Shown here in pieces: positions 47,846 through 59,390 of a DNA stretch of 64,000 nt. The position numbers were made by a program, and so were the translations under genes. Source of the DNA: Cryptococcus deneoformans JEC21. Its lineage: Eukaryota; Basidiomycota; Tremellomycetes; Tremellales; Cryptococcaceae. Every line of letters starts with the position of its first letter. The first letter of the stretch is position 1. The notes below the pieces were generated by a model that was not told where the DNA came from, ran no database searches, and saw only the letters and a program-made list of their open reading frames with translations. The stretch spans positions 242,621 to 306,620 of the forward strand of contig NC_006691.1 in the NCBI RefSeq assembly GCF_000091045.1. Direction: 5' to 3'.

Positions 47846-50514
47846 TCAAGGCGCATGTACACTCATTCTATCCATTCCGGCTGTCACACCTTCCACCCCT
47901 TGACCTTGCTGCGTACCAGGAAGCGGCGGCGAGGCATATGCTCTACCATCGGGCACTGTCGCATATGCAGCTTGATACCCTTGGGCCTGCGCATGGGCGG
48001 GATAGTACGATCCTTGCTGAGACTGGGGCTGAGACTGGGGCTGAGACTGGGGCTGAGACTGGGGCTGGGAAGGGTGTTGAGAAGAGTGAGGGGCTTGCTG
48101 TCCGTGCTGCTGGTAATACTGATCCCACGCCTGTTGATCCCCAGCACCGAGACCTGCTACTCCAGGCTCAGTAACTTGTCTCGTTGGGGGACTGCTTGGT
48201 GGGAAAGAGGGCGCACCATGTGGTTGAGGTTGGACAGCGGTCTGGGCAGAAGGAATACGGTTGACTGAAGTCGTACTGCCGCCGTGGTGGTAAAACGGCT
48301 GGTTGGGAGGGGGTGAGGCTGCAGCAGGATCCTGCTGGACTTGGGCAGGGTAGGGCTGCTGCTGGGCGGTATATGACGCTTGGGATTGAGCAGCGGGAGA
48401 TGGTGTTTGTTGAGCATATTGCTCCGGTTGAAGCTGGGGTTGAGCTTGCTGGGCATAGGGTGCTTGGGCATAAGGCTGCGGCTGTTGTTGCGGCTGCTGG
48501 GGGTATTGTTGGTAAGAATAAGAGTTTTGCTGTTGGAGCAGGGGCTGCGGCTGGGGGGGGACGTATCCGAAAGCTAAAGATGGGAGATGGGCGTTAACGA
48601 CCTCTGCGAGGGCGGACGAGGATACTGCAAGACTTACGTTGCGCTTGTACAAGAGGCGGACCATTCCTCAACTCTTCATACTGACCCATTGCACGGATAA
48701 AGTTGGCATTCATATGCTCAAGCTCGGCTAAGCAATCCCCACCCGAAACCATCAGCGATCTGATCAACATTCAACTATCCATCAAGAGACGATTGGAGGC
48801 TCTACAGAGGATGAGAATTTCCAAAACTCACCCTTTTGATCGGAATACTTTTTGATCAAAGTATTAATCTGGCCTTGCAAGGCCACGCTCGCCTGGTACA
48901 TCTCTTCAATCTCTGGATGGTCATCTAGCTTATCGCCGCGGGCGGGATCGATACCCTTGAGGGTCTGCAATAACTGATCGACGAGACCTATATTCGCGCC
49001 CCCTCAAGTTAGCAAGACCGAGCTCTATTGGCGGAAGGCGAGGGAGAGAAAAAAAGGACTTGCCGAGAGAAGCAAATACTCTAGCTTCTTCTTGCGCCTT
49101 TTCTTGCAATTCTTTCGGTGTAGGCTCTGGAAGTGCCTCAACATACGTCACAGGGAATATCTACATTTTCCATCAGCTCCACCCCTTTTTTCTAGGAAAG
49201 GTGAACGAGAACCCACACCAATCTTGCCGTTACAAGCTCCCCTCCACCACTCCTTGAACCCCCTATCCAACACCTTGATCACATCACCTCTCTCGAAATC
49301 GAGCTCACCAACTTCTTGACCTGTGAACGGGTAGATGGCGCGTACACGGGTGGCAGTGTTGAGATCTACCCTTGGAGGTTCCGGTTCAAGAGGTTGAGGC
49401 GAATATATCTTTTGTGGCTGAGGAGCGTAGCCTGTGACTTGCGGTGCAGCCTGGGATTGGGCTTGATCTTGAGCAAGAGGTTGGGCTTGGGATTGCGGGA
49501 TAGAAGGAGAGGTATTGTTGTTTGCTGCCGAAGACGATGAAGCGCCGGCGGAACCAGAGGGTTGATAAGTGAATAAAGACCGACCGCCCTTGTCTTGCTT
49601 GGACAACTCTAGGACCCGCTGGAGCTCTTCCTCTTCTTGTCTGCGCCGAACTTCCTCCTATTTGCATCTTATCAACAAAATATCTCCGCTAGTATCACGG
49701 AGAACAGAAGACTTACTGCACTCTCCGGGGTTGGCTCGGGCTCATCAAAAACGTGGTCTATATACATCCATCAGCATAGTGTTCTCCTTCTAGATGCACC
49801 CACTCTTTGCTCTCAGTTGGTCATAGAGTTCCCCCATAAGGCCCAGATTGGGATCACCCGTCTCCTCGATCTGCTTTGCCCAGCTCTTGACAAATGACAA
49901 AGCCTTCTTCTTTACCGGAGTCGACGTAGCCTAAAAGCCCACAGCCCATCAGTCGACTGTTGTTATATATATAATAGTAAGCAAAGGTACAAACTCACCC
50001 GGTCATTGATGAGCCTGTCGAGCGCGCTGGTCCAGTTGCGAGAGGAGAGCTCGCCGAGGAGGTCTTTACCGCAGTTCTGAGCGAGTGAGTTGGCGAGCTA
50101 TTGACGAAATGAGTGAAAGTCTAGGTCAGCCGCCGACTGTGCATAAATGGCTCCTCTTCTCCGCTATTCATGTCCTTCCAGACTCACTTCAAGAGCGTAG
50201 ATTTGGACGTTTGGGTTCCGGTGGGACAGTCGCTTCTGTAATGCGGTGACGGCCTGTCGAGCCCTGCGTAATCCCATTGCATCAGTAATCCAATGGCCCC
50301 TCAGCCAATCCCACCGTACCAAAGACTTACCCGTTCTGGCCATCGCTAGAGACCTTGTCGCATACGTCCATGTTGAGAGCCCAGTCCTCTGAAGCGAGGT
50401 TCTCGTCTGTGGCTTTGACTGCGGGTGCGATGTGAGCGCGGAGCAGAAAATTGCGGTGAGCGGGATGCACGTACTGACGAGATCATCGTACGGGCTTGCT
50501 GCTGTTGAGAACAT
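47846..50514 (-). CDS. HSE1: ESCRT-0 subunit Hse1 (VHS-UIM-SH3)
   Basis: Hse1 works with Vps27 on endosomes to bind ubiquitinated cargo and start multivesicular-body sorting. About ten exons run from MFSTAASPYDDLV at 50514 to the stop at 47846. The VHS domain is spread over the first five exons: KATDENLASEDWALNMDVCD, AVTALQKRLSHRNPNVQIYA, NSLAQNCGKDLLGELSSRNW, then VKKKALSFVKSWAKQI. A ubiquitin-interacting motif follows (EEELQRVLELSKQDK), then a linker and an SH3 domain (RVRAIYPFTGQEVGELDFER, EWWRGACNGKIG-IFPVTYVE). The GAT-like coiled region contains PEIEEMYQASVALQGQIN. The C-terminal 250 residues are Gln/Pro-rich and include four exact 12-base repeats (48017-48064). The internal splice junctions were chosen to preserve these domains. 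Confidence 0.92.
48017..48064 (+). repeat. Four exact 12-base tandem repeats in the HSE1 tail
   Basis: The unit CTGAGACTGGGG occurs four times in a row. On the coding (minus) strand it encodes the repeat Ser-Gln-Pro-Gln. As its length is a multiple of three, copy-number changes would keep frame. Confidence 0.9.
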
Positions 50515-50697
50515 GGTGTAGATATGAGATGCAAGAGAAGGATGGAAAAGAACTGAAGACAATAATAACATGGCGATGCGTCACCACGGCTACCCGCGGG
50601 CGACAAGTCGGCAGAGTGGCGCAAGTCAAGGAATTCCGTCAGATTCATTCCATATGCATCCCAATCATGTACCATATCTCGTAAAAACTATAATACC

Positions 50698-53194
50698 CTA
50701 AGCACCATGCACAGCACCCTTCCGGTGCATCAAGCAATACTCTCCATACACTCGTCCGCTGTCCAAAAGATCCCACGGAAGGTAAATCAGCCTCGACCAC
50801 CACTTGCTGCTCGCCCCGTCCAAGAACGGCGTGCAAAACTCCTTTTCCCATTCGGGCGATCTGGTCCAGTCCGGCTCGAGCTCGGTAGGCGTTTGCGACA
50901 CCAGTGAGAGGGAGACCATGTATGTACATTCGCTCGGATCAACCTTTTAGTGTCACATACTCAGCATGCAGCAATTTGTTTTAAAATCAATAAGCGGCGG
51001 ACTTACAAAAGTACCAGGCTCAAGCGAAGCCTTGTTCTCGCCATTAAACCTCCCAGGCCTGATAACCCTCGTCTCGCTCCTCGGCCACCTACCCTTCCTC
51101 TCACTCTCCTCCCATTTCCTGGGCATCATTCCGTCAAACTCGGTCTTTACAAAGTTCACTTGCACACCTTCAGGGATGAGGTAACTACCAGGGAATCTGT
51201 ACCATTCCGCACCGTAACAAATACTGATAGGCTCGTCGAGATCTTGCAACGGGGAAAGGTCCCACTGGATCTCGCTCTCCTCTTTACCATAAGGTTGGTA
51301 GTCTTCGGCGACAGGGATAGGTTCGTATCCCAAATTGGAAAGGATACCAGGGAGAGTGGAGTACTGGAAATGGTGAACAATATCAAATGGGGCGTGGTAA
51401 AAGTAGTAAGTGGCCGCGATGCGGCCTACAGAGAGCAGGCAGGGAAGGAGGACAGCAAGAAGGGTAAAGTTGGAGAAGATGGAAGAGCGGCTCGCCTATT
51501 GATAAAAGAGTCTTAGTAAATTTTCCACAAGAGTTTTAAATTGTAGACTCACGTTGTAAGGCGACCTGGTGAAATGAACATACACCTTCTCCATCCATCC
51601 CCTAATGAGGTAAATCGTCACAGCAGCGTTAAAGCACAGAAGCGGGTAAGCCGGGAAAAAGAACCTTTCCTCCTTGTGCGCCTGCGCCGTCAAAATCGCA
51701 AACCACACATAGAACGGCGCAAGTCTCGTGGCCAACAAGACATACGGACTCGTCTCGCCTTCTCTGGGCGCCATCTGCGTCCTACCCAATCGGCGGAAAT
51801 CGTACTTGTACGTCACAGCCAAAGCGGGCAACGAAAGCAAAGCGAGGGGCACGAAAAAGTTGAAATTGAGAAACAAGTTGGCGAAGTAGAAGGTGGGTGG
51901 AGAAGTCCCGTACAGTTCAGGACCGTTACCCGAGAAAAGGTTGTAAGTAATGATGTTAAGCGTAGGGAACGTCAGGCGACCGTATACCCATGAATCGATC
52001 AAGTATACGGGGACGATAATAGACGCGCTCATCGTCACTGCCTTCCACATCGTATCCCACCTCTTGGACCTCCATATATGCTTTAGCTCAGTAGGCACAA
52101 TCTCTCCGCCACCGAGGAACAATTGTTCAAAGACGAAGGGGATACCAAGCGCAGCGCTGAATGGCCAGCCGACAATGGCACCGAGCGCGTAGAAGAATGT
52201 TGCGCGGTAGGTACGGATCGTACCCTGAGGAGTGCTGGTAGCCGGCTGGAACCAGTAGGAAGATGCGAGCATGGTGGTGTACATAGTGAACGATGACGGG
52301 AGGAAGGCTGGTAATTTTGGGAAACAAAAATGTCGAGATCAGAATTTGACAATGTTAGAAAACCGGCAGATATGAAAGTGAAAACCACGAACCGACACTG
52401 GCGGACCACATGCCCGCACTGAGGATCATGGCGAAAAGCAAGTATCGACCTACCCGCTCATTTACAGTCTCCACCACAGTTCTGAAAAACTTGGCTTCGC
52501 AGAACGAGCAAATGGTACCGAGACAGATCCTGAGAGCAAAGAAAGCTGGGCGCTAGTAAATTCATATCATAGTCAGCCAGGTTGTTCAGAACATGATGGG
52601 AAAAGGGCATAGGAAATTGATTTACCTTGCCGAGACCGAGGAGCTTGGGACCGAGATGGGCAAGAGGCCAATGAAGAAGGATATACGCCCAGCTTCTCAC
52701 AGCGAATTGAGGAGAAAGCTCCCATGTCTGGAAACCGTGATTATATTGAAAGTAGTGCAAGGGTTCGAAAAAGTTGAACACTAGATTTTTTTGTTAAACG
52801 CTCTCTATATCCCTAGCACCTTGGTAAGGGGAAAAAATACTCACCCTCATCACAATCCGAGATGATACTGTACATAGCTGCCGCTGTCCTGACGAGCAGC
52901 AACAATCGCAAAGCCAGGGATAACGAGGGGATAAATGGGCCCTGTTGATTCCTTTTTTTCGCGTGGAGAGAACAGGAATCACATCAATCTATAGATCTCT
53001 GTGCACAGCAGCAAAGAAAGCTGAACACACCTTTTGAGCTGGTCTTGCAACAAACCCTGGTGTCGCCTCTTCCAACCGACTGGGGCAAGACTACCAAACT
53101 CATCCTTCTTTGGCTCCTCCTTTTTCTGTTCGACAGCGTTCGGGCCAGCTGTAGGCCTACGGAAGCGTATAGTCTCCGTCCCTGGGAGAGCCAT
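50698..53194 (-). CDS. ALG9: ER alpha-1,2-mannosyltransferase Alg9
   Basis: Alg9 adds two alpha-1,2 mannoses to the lipid-linked oligosaccharide in the ER lumen. About eight exons encode roughly 650 residues. The start is MALPGTETIRFRR at 53194; an upstream in-frame extension is not needed. The signature of this GT22 family is present: DCDE-VFNFFEPLHYF, with the catalytic acidic residues placed just after the first membrane helix, then GFQTWELSPQFAVRSW and HKEERFFFPAYPLL. Many hydrophobic segments indicate a polytopic ER protein. The last exon, after a junction near 51000/50930, encodes the lumenal tail with KWWSRLIYLPWDLLDSGR. HSE1 lies downstream on the same strand with 183 bases between; EMI1 is divergent with 181 bases between starts. 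Confidence 0.93.
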
Positions 53195-53375
53195 TTTATG
53201 TACAGTGAGACAGTGAGTTGAACAAAGAAAATGAAGAGATGAGATGGGGAATGAGATGTGAAAGAAACAAGTATGCGTCACCGGAATACATTGGCTAATC
53301 GAAAATAGACCAAATCAAAACGTCTCGGTTACGATCCGTCAATTTCCATATCCTCTTTCCATAAAACTCACCGCA

Positions 53376-54076
53376 ATGCCCATTCCATTTTTCGGGAAGC
53401 AGCAACAGGATGGCCAGCAGTCTGCCCAAGAGCGACAGCAGCAGCAGCAGCCCATGGAAACACCCACACACCACGTACCCCAGGTCGATCGCTTCGAAAA
53501 TACCCTGAAAGACGAGCTCAAACTCCAAGAGCTCCAGTACCCTACTGCAGACGATGTCCCAGGATGTATGCGATTACTGTATGTAATCTTCCTTTTATCT
53601 GACCTGTATATCTTGCTAACAGACGAGATGAACAGAGACGAATTCCTCATGTGCTACGGTTCGTCTCAATCTCAAGCTCCCCTACTCATCTCCGACTAAC
53701 TTTCCTTTTGCATAGCTCTCGTACCCCAACTCCGCAACATTTACCGCCACGGCGAATTACACAACTGCTCATGGAAATTCCAAGATTTCAAATACTGCAT
53801 GTCCCTCAAATCTGAAGATCCGGAAGGTAAACGGGAGCTGTGGGTGAAGCGACGTGCGGAATGGTGGGCGAGAAGACGAGTTGGAGTTAGTAGTGAGGAT
53901 GTTTGGGATGTCAGGACGTGAGTTGCTTTTCTGCCATCCCCTTTTTTTACAATATTATGCTACATTCATTTGCCAGTGGTCAGACTGACTTTGGATATTT
54001 TTGCCATAATAGGGAGAAGCTGGAAAACTTCCCGCCATTGGGAGAAGAAGTCACTAGCGAGACTAGTACGACATAA
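53376..54076 (+). CDS. EMI1: Emi1-like mitochondrial/meiotic factor (DUF3128)
   Basis: Four exons encode about 160 residues. After a Gln-rich start (MPIPFFGKQQQDGQQ) the conserved core runs FLMCYALVPQLRNIYRHGEL, HNCSWKFQDFKYCMSLKSED and KRAEWWARRR. These match the DUF3128 family that includes yeast Emi1, needed for early meiotic gene induction and linked to mitochondrial function. The two conserved cysteines (HNC and YCM) are present, along with the upstream MCY. The second exon begins at DEFLMCY after splicing, and a further junction joins DVRT/EKLENF. The biochemical role is not known. The gene converges on the small basic gene, with 136 bases between stops. Confidence 0.86.
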
Positions 54077-54212
54077 AAAAGAAAAGTCTTGTAAAACCAC
54101 CTCAAACCACTATCATCCAGAACCATTATAGACAAAGCGGTCACCATGTATTCATATTCTCCCCTTCTGCTTCTATCAAGATTCAGTCAAGTAGGGGGAA
54201 AATGTAAACTTT

Positions 54213-54536
54213 TTAATCGGCTTTTTCAACTGGACTTGTTAAAGGTGTCTCTCCGGGCTTTACGTTCCCTTCCTTCGCTTTTCGCACTTTCCCACCTCCC
54301 GCACTGGTATCAGCCTTCACTTTCCCAAACTTGCCATGTTGCTCATTAAACTGCGCCGCTTTCGCCTGCTTCTTCTCCGCCATCTTCTCTTTCTTTGACT
54401 TATGCTGGTTTGTTCCCTGCATATCATTTGGGGAAGAGGAGGAAGGCTGTCAGCGTTGAACCGAAGCGGAAGAGTGAGAGGATTTGAGGCAGAGAAACTG
54501 GAAAGACGAAAAGGAACTGACTTTATCTCTGCCCAT
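54213..54536 (-). CDS. Small Lys/Glu-rich protein, function unknown
   Basis: Two exons (54522-54536 and 54213-54416) encode about 72 residues. The first exon is only MGRDK; splicing continues GTNQHKSKKEKMAEKKQAKA. The chain is strongly basic, with Lys/Glu repeats near the N-terminus, then FNEQHGKFGKVKADTSAGGG and a Pro/Thr-rich end. It has no hydrophobic segment. The composition resembles small RNA- or ribosome-associated proteins, but I recognise no family. The clean splice site and short tidy reading frame argue that it is a real gene. Confidence 0.55.
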
Positions 54537-55222
54537 GATCTTCAAAATGTCTAGGTCAACAACTTGTGTGCTTGAGGGTGTGTGTACGCCTATCCCTTTC
54601 AATACTCAACAGCTCACTTTTTGTTCGAATTGGGCCAACCTATAATATATTCCACTCGTTTATGGCCTTTCAAGTTGGTAACACTCGTCGTCGACCATTG
54701 TCCTACTATTCTGACTAGTTGATCAGAGCAACAAGATCAAGATCAAAGGAGATCCGGCTCCATCTCAACCATCACCATCCTCTTCTTTCTCCTTCCAATA
54801 CATTTGACAGAGGAGGGACATTTTGGCAGTACTGTACAAAGGATGATCCCCACTATCGTGACTCATCACCCATAGACCAGAAATATGCTTGTCAAAAGTT
54901 CGGTCACGTACTTTACTTGGATAATGTTTATGAAGGGTGCAGACGATAATTTTTTTCCTGTTGATTCAAAGACGTGCTTGGGGTATTGTATTAAAGGAAC
55001 AAGCACATGAGTCGAATCAGAACTGCTAGCTTTCGCATTTCTGACAACTTGAAGTCACGCATCATAGTATGATTCAAGCACCAACTCGGACTGTGTTGCA
55101 CCACAACTTATAGAAGAATTCCCCAAGACATATCGACAGCCATTTAACCTTTCATTCCTTGTATCAACTTGCATCTACAACCTTTTACTTCCTTTCAATG
55201 TCGGATACAGTCTGCTCTCGCT
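54537..55222. other. Intergenic region between the small basic gene and ARPC1
   Basis: This 686-base region between two minus-strand genes holds the promoter of one and the 3' end of the other. A plus-strand ORF at 54719-54949 starts with TTG, not ATG, and is not called. Confidence 0.55.
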
Positions 55223-56681
55223 CTACACCGACAACCCGGCCATCCTGCCCGCCAAACCAGACTTGGCAGCTGTAACGGGCCAAACGACCAACCTCCCATC
55301 CTTACCCGCCGTACCAACCTTGGTAACCTCTCCGCCCTGTCCCCACTCATAAGGCTCAACCCAAGTGATCGTGTTCTGGTGCACAGTCGTCAACAACCCA
55401 TCAGCGCCTACAGGCGTCAAACCCGCACTGGTCGGAGTTGCGCCGGGAGCGGGGACGCCTCGCTGACCCCTAGAGTCGGCAGCCTTAAACATGTTGAAAG
55501 CTTCGTTGTTGCCCAGCCTACCGACCCCGCCGGAACGAGAGCCGGTAGCGGTCGGGGTTAGTGGACGAGAACCTCCGGACGAAGGATCATCAAGAGAGTG
55601 GGAAAGAACCCAGCCGGATTCGGAGCCGGTGAAGACGATAGGTTGGCAATCGTGTCCCGCGGCAATGAGGGCGGATTCAGAGGTGAATGTCAGGTCGACG
55701 AAAGGAAGTGAAGGGAGACGGAGGGCAAAGTGAGCAGCGGGAGGAGCACCTGGGCCGGAAGGATAGACGATTGAGAGGGAAGAGTCGTGGGCTGAGAGGA
55801 TATTAGAATCATTTACTTTTATTTTGGCAAGATTAACTTACAAACATAGGCGAGGATATTACCGGAAGGCGAAAACGCAACGCTGTGAACCCAACCGCCA
55901 TCGGGAGAAATAAACTCGCCACAGATGGTGCCAAACGGCAACCTCTCACCCCAAACTGTAGGCTCGGGCCTGTCATACGTGAGCATTCGGTTGCATAGCA
56001 TGAACGAAATCTCACTCACTTCGAGTCAACACCCTTGATATAAGCGGAAAAAACGTATGCCTTGGCCTCGGCAGTGCCCGCGGCCAACAAGACATTGTTG
56101 GGGTGCCAATCAATCGATAAGACAGTCGACCTCAAAGGCTTCTTGACATGCTTTGATACCCACCAATTGTTCTCCTCATCAAAGTAACAGACCGCAATTG
56201 TTCTCGCACCGCTTCCGACAGCAAACTTGTCTTCGTTGGGACTCCACTTAACACACGTCGCCGCGCGGTTGATTCGCAGCAAGACAAGGGCGGGTTTCCA
56301 TCCAGACTCAGTAGGAGTCCAGACGTAGGCGTTACGGTCTTGGGAGCAGGTGACGATACGGTTCGAGTTGGGAGCCCATGAGATGGCAGTGATGAGCTTG
56401 TCGTGCTGAGGTGTGCGCGTCCACGTGTCAACACAATGATTATTACGAGGTACGATAGAAAAACATACCTCAGCAAGGGTATCCTTGTGAATCCATTCCG
56501 CACCTTGTCGCTGGTAAATATGGACTTCGTTGTTGTTGGGTGAGACGGCAACGTCTGTTATAAGGGCGTGTGAGCTGTGCACAAGGGGTATCAATAAGAG
56601 AAACATACGAGTCCTGTCTGGACTGAAAGCTACGCCGGTTAGAGGGCCGAAGGAGAGCTGGAATACTTCTGGTGCAGACAT
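55223..56681 (-). CDS. ARPC1: Arp2/3 complex subunit 1 (WD40 protein)
   Basis: ARPC1/p40 is the WD-repeat subunit of the Arp2/3 complex that nucleates branched actin at endocytic patches. Five or six exons run from [20 protein letters not shown] at 56681 to the stop at 55223. Visible WD-type repeats include [84 protein letters not shown] and [19 protein letters not shown] disordered insert of about 60 residues, rich in Ser, Gly and Pro, lies near the end of the propeller, as in other family members where it contacts Arp2/3 neighbours. The chain ends with a last WD blade ([15 protein letters not shown]). It is divergent from TFB3, with 311 bases between starts. Confidence 0.94.
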
Positions 56682-56992
56682 TGTTGGTAAGAGGGAGGAC
56701 TAGCAGTCTACTCTCTCGTATATATAGCAGATGCGTGAATACAGATGGAGAAGAAATGTACAACATGCACCAAGAGCTTCATCGATGACGACAATAGGCA
56801 TTGAATTAGGCTTGAGTAAGTCCACAGTTGGCAGCGTGCCTTATGACTTCACCGACTGGCTGACCAAAAGAGGCATGCATGGTGTCCCGATCCACCCGGC
56901 TTCATAATTCGGCCTTATGCGAGCTCTTCTGGTCTGTAGATGGATAGAGAAGACAAGACATCGGAGCCCTGTGACTCTGACTACACTCCATC
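56682..56992. promoter_or_regulatory. Shared promoter region of ARPC1 and TFB3
   Basis: This 311-base region separates two divergent start codons. No TTACGTAA or other repeated motif was noticed here. Confidence 0.5.
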
Positions 56993-58322
56993 ATGTCCCG
57001 AATACCTCCAAAGAAGCTCGCTCCATCGTCCTCTACCATTCGTAGACCAGCCCAACCCACTCATAGAGCACCCCAACTCAAACAGACCGGTCCTCGCGGG
57101 AAAGGTCATGAAGAGGGATATCTCTACGTTGCTGGAGTCAAGGATCCTAGCAAGCGCGTTACAGAGTATCGCGTAAGTGTTGATACTTGTAAATGCTAAG
57201 CTATGAGCTGATATGATTCGGACAGACGGAACAAGATGTATGCCCTATCTGTCATACTGATCGACAATTCAACAAGAATCTGCGGTTACTCGTTTCTCCC
57301 TGTTATCATAAGATGTATGTCCTCTTTGAGCCTAATCTCTGCCCAGTGTTGATAGAATTAAAGGTGCGAATCGTGTATCGATCGTCTTTTCACTCTTGGC
57401 CCTGAACCGTGTCCTCAATGCGGCCGTATCCTTCGTAAAGTAAACTTTGCGCATCAGACGTTTGAAGATCTCAAAGTGGAAAAGGAAGTATCAGTTCGAC
57501 GACGAATGGCTGATATGTGAGTCACGCAATGACCTATTGTCCGTTAGTTAACATCAGTGGATAGATTCAACAAGCGGAGAGATGATTTCGAAAGTGATCG
57601 ACAGTATGACGATTACCTCGAACTAGTCGAAGACCTCAGTAAGCTCTTTTTTCCACTCTCTCTGACCAAGCACGTGAACGTTCATACAACACTCTCAAGC
57701 ATTTAATCTTCTCAACGAAATTTCCATTCCTGAAACTGAAGCTCGTATCGCTGAATGGCAACGCCAAAACGAATCCATCATCCAAGCCAACAAACACAAG
57801 ACCGAGGAGGAATCCATGTCTCAATCCAAGCGGGAAGAGATTGAGCGTCGGGCAAGAGAAGAGAGGATGAGGATGATTGAAGAGGCCGAGCGGGTTGAGA
57901 GAATGGAGGATGAGAGGATAAAGACCGAGGTGACGCAGGCATTGGCAAAGGGAGAAACGAAACGGGCGAGGGAAATAGAAATTGAAGCTAGAGAGGCAAA
58001 ACGATTACGCGCCGAAGCGCTCTTCAAATTCGTACCCCCGTCACTCTTGTCAGCCCAACCTCAAGGAGACGTTTCTCATTCTCCATTATCACCGTCATAC
58101 AATGGCCCGTTCATCCCTATACCGTATTCGAACCCTGATACCGCCTCTTGGGCCGGATGGTATGAGGCCAAGGGAGAGTATGTGGATAGACGGTCGGGTG
58201 TGATGTTCGTCAGGGAAGATAGGGAGGGGAAAGTTAGAGGAGGAGGGTATGACCTGCAGTTGTTCTGGGAAATGGAAGTAAGAAGCGCAGTCGAAGCACT
58301 GGGCGTTGAGCCGTTGGTGTAA
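56993..58322 (+). CDS. TFB3: TFIIH/CAK assembly factor Tfb3 (MAT1)
   Basis: Tfb3/MAT1 holds the Cdk7-cyclin H kinase together and tethers it to core TFIIH in transcription and repair. The start at 56993 gives MSRIPPKKLAPSSSTIRRPA. Splicing joins TEYR to TEQDVCPICHTD, giving the RING finger: CPIC, then LLVSPCYHKM-CESCIDRLF, and CPQCGRIL. The next block, HQTFEDLKVEKEVSVRRRMA, and FNKRRDDFESDRQYDDYLEL lead into the conserved MAT1 coiled coil, with a long Glu/Arg-rich helix. The C-terminal part contains PFIPIPYSNPDTASWAGWYE and GGYDLQLFWEMEVRSAVEAL. About 370 residues from five or six exons; the RING is complete. Confidence 0.94.
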
Positions 58323-58818
58323 AGTGTATCCATGATCATTTAGTTGTATATTATAGCAAGTAACATCTTACATATTCCATGATTCACAATGCATGGCTCT
58401 ATTTCGGATTTTCCATGGGATCATGGCCATATAGGAATGTCTGCTGTCAAACCGTCAAAACAGCAGACTGATACGTAGTTTAAGCGGGTAACAAGGGAGT
58501 GGAGACAAATGAGTTGAATGAGCAGCTAACGACGTGTAGCGATGGAAGCATTTGAAGTGGACGAAATGGGGAGCTTGACATACAATAGCCACAGCAAGGG
58601 GAAATGAATGATCCTATAGGAAGGATGCATGCAATGGCCATTTTCACAGCAGGGACCCAATCATGTTAAACATATATAATACATGGTGCTCAATGCAAAA
58701 TCGTACAACAACCTGTTCTGTAGAGAATCAGTTTTGAAAACCCGACAATCAAATCCTTAGTTACTTGCCTCGGATGCATATTAGTCTGTTGATAAGACTG
58801 TCGATTACGCAGACTTGC
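58323..58818. other. Intergenic region between convergent TFB3 and HSK3
   Basis: This 496-base region contains two 3' untranslated regions. No ORF or structured RNA was found. Confidence 0.6.
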
Positions 58819-59159
58819 CTAAGATGATCTTTCGGGTGACGGGGCAGTGGACGTAGACTGTTGGTCCGCATCGGTAGCTGCATCCATAAGACCCTTTAAC
58901 TCTTTATCAAGCAGCCTAGACACGGCCATAAACCTGCATCCGATTCAGGCGCCGATCAGCGACAAATTCAGTCCTTCGGATAGTAGTACGATAAGAACAC
59001 GTACTGGGAACCACAGTGTACACCGATCTTGGCAGTAGCATCGAGCTGGTGGGTCATCATATCGAGGAGACCTTCTGTCTCTGCGAGGTTTGCGTGGAGA
59101 CTGCGTATACGGGATGCTAGGGCTGAATAGTGTCTCTGCTTTACGGTAGAAGAAGACAT
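58819..59159 (-). CDS. HSK3: DASH/Dam1 complex subunit Hsk3-like
   Basis: The DASH complex couples kinetochores to microtubules. Two exons join at HCGSQ/FMAVSR, giving about 87 residues. The chain is largely helical: VKQRHYSALASRIRSLHANL, AETEGLLDMMTHQLDATAKI and GVHCGSQFMAVSRLLDKEL. The pattern KQR-Y--LA, R-L--NL--T, then M--Q and HGSxFM agrees with Hsk3 of yeasts; here Cys precedes Gly-Ser. The C-terminal 20 residues are Ser/Thr-rich and not conserved. It shares a 231-base divergent promoter with the heme lyase gene, with TTACGTAA near its middle. Confidence 0.8.
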
Positions 59160-59271
59160 GCTTTAAGGTTATGTGTGGTTATGGTAAAAGCATTCGCTCG
59201 CTGGATTCTTTGTTTTCACTTCGTGACTTGGTCGTTTCTTGTTTGGCGCGAGGTGGAGGTGAGAAGGCAGG

Positions 59272-59279
59272 TTACGTAA
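59272..59279. promoter_or_regulatory. TTACGTAA palindrome in the HSK3/heme lyase promoter
   Basis: Exact copy, about 113 bases from the HSK3 start and 119 bases from the heme-lyase start, so it could serve both genes. Confidence 0.5.
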
Positions 59280-59390
59280 CGCGGCCATTGACCAACGAGA
59301 AGCATTATAATTTCTGAATGTCATGAACAACAACTTTGTCTTCATTTCCCATCTCCGTCTTGATCTTCTCTGACGAAAAATAATCTCATA

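Noticed and set aside
47884..48597. Several ORFs on both strands over the HSE1 tail
   Set aside because: They arise from the Gln/Pro-rich repeats of HSE1 read in other frames.
54719..54949. Plus-strand 76-codon ORF
   Set aside because: It begins with TTG rather than ATG, has no motif and lies between two minus-strand genes.
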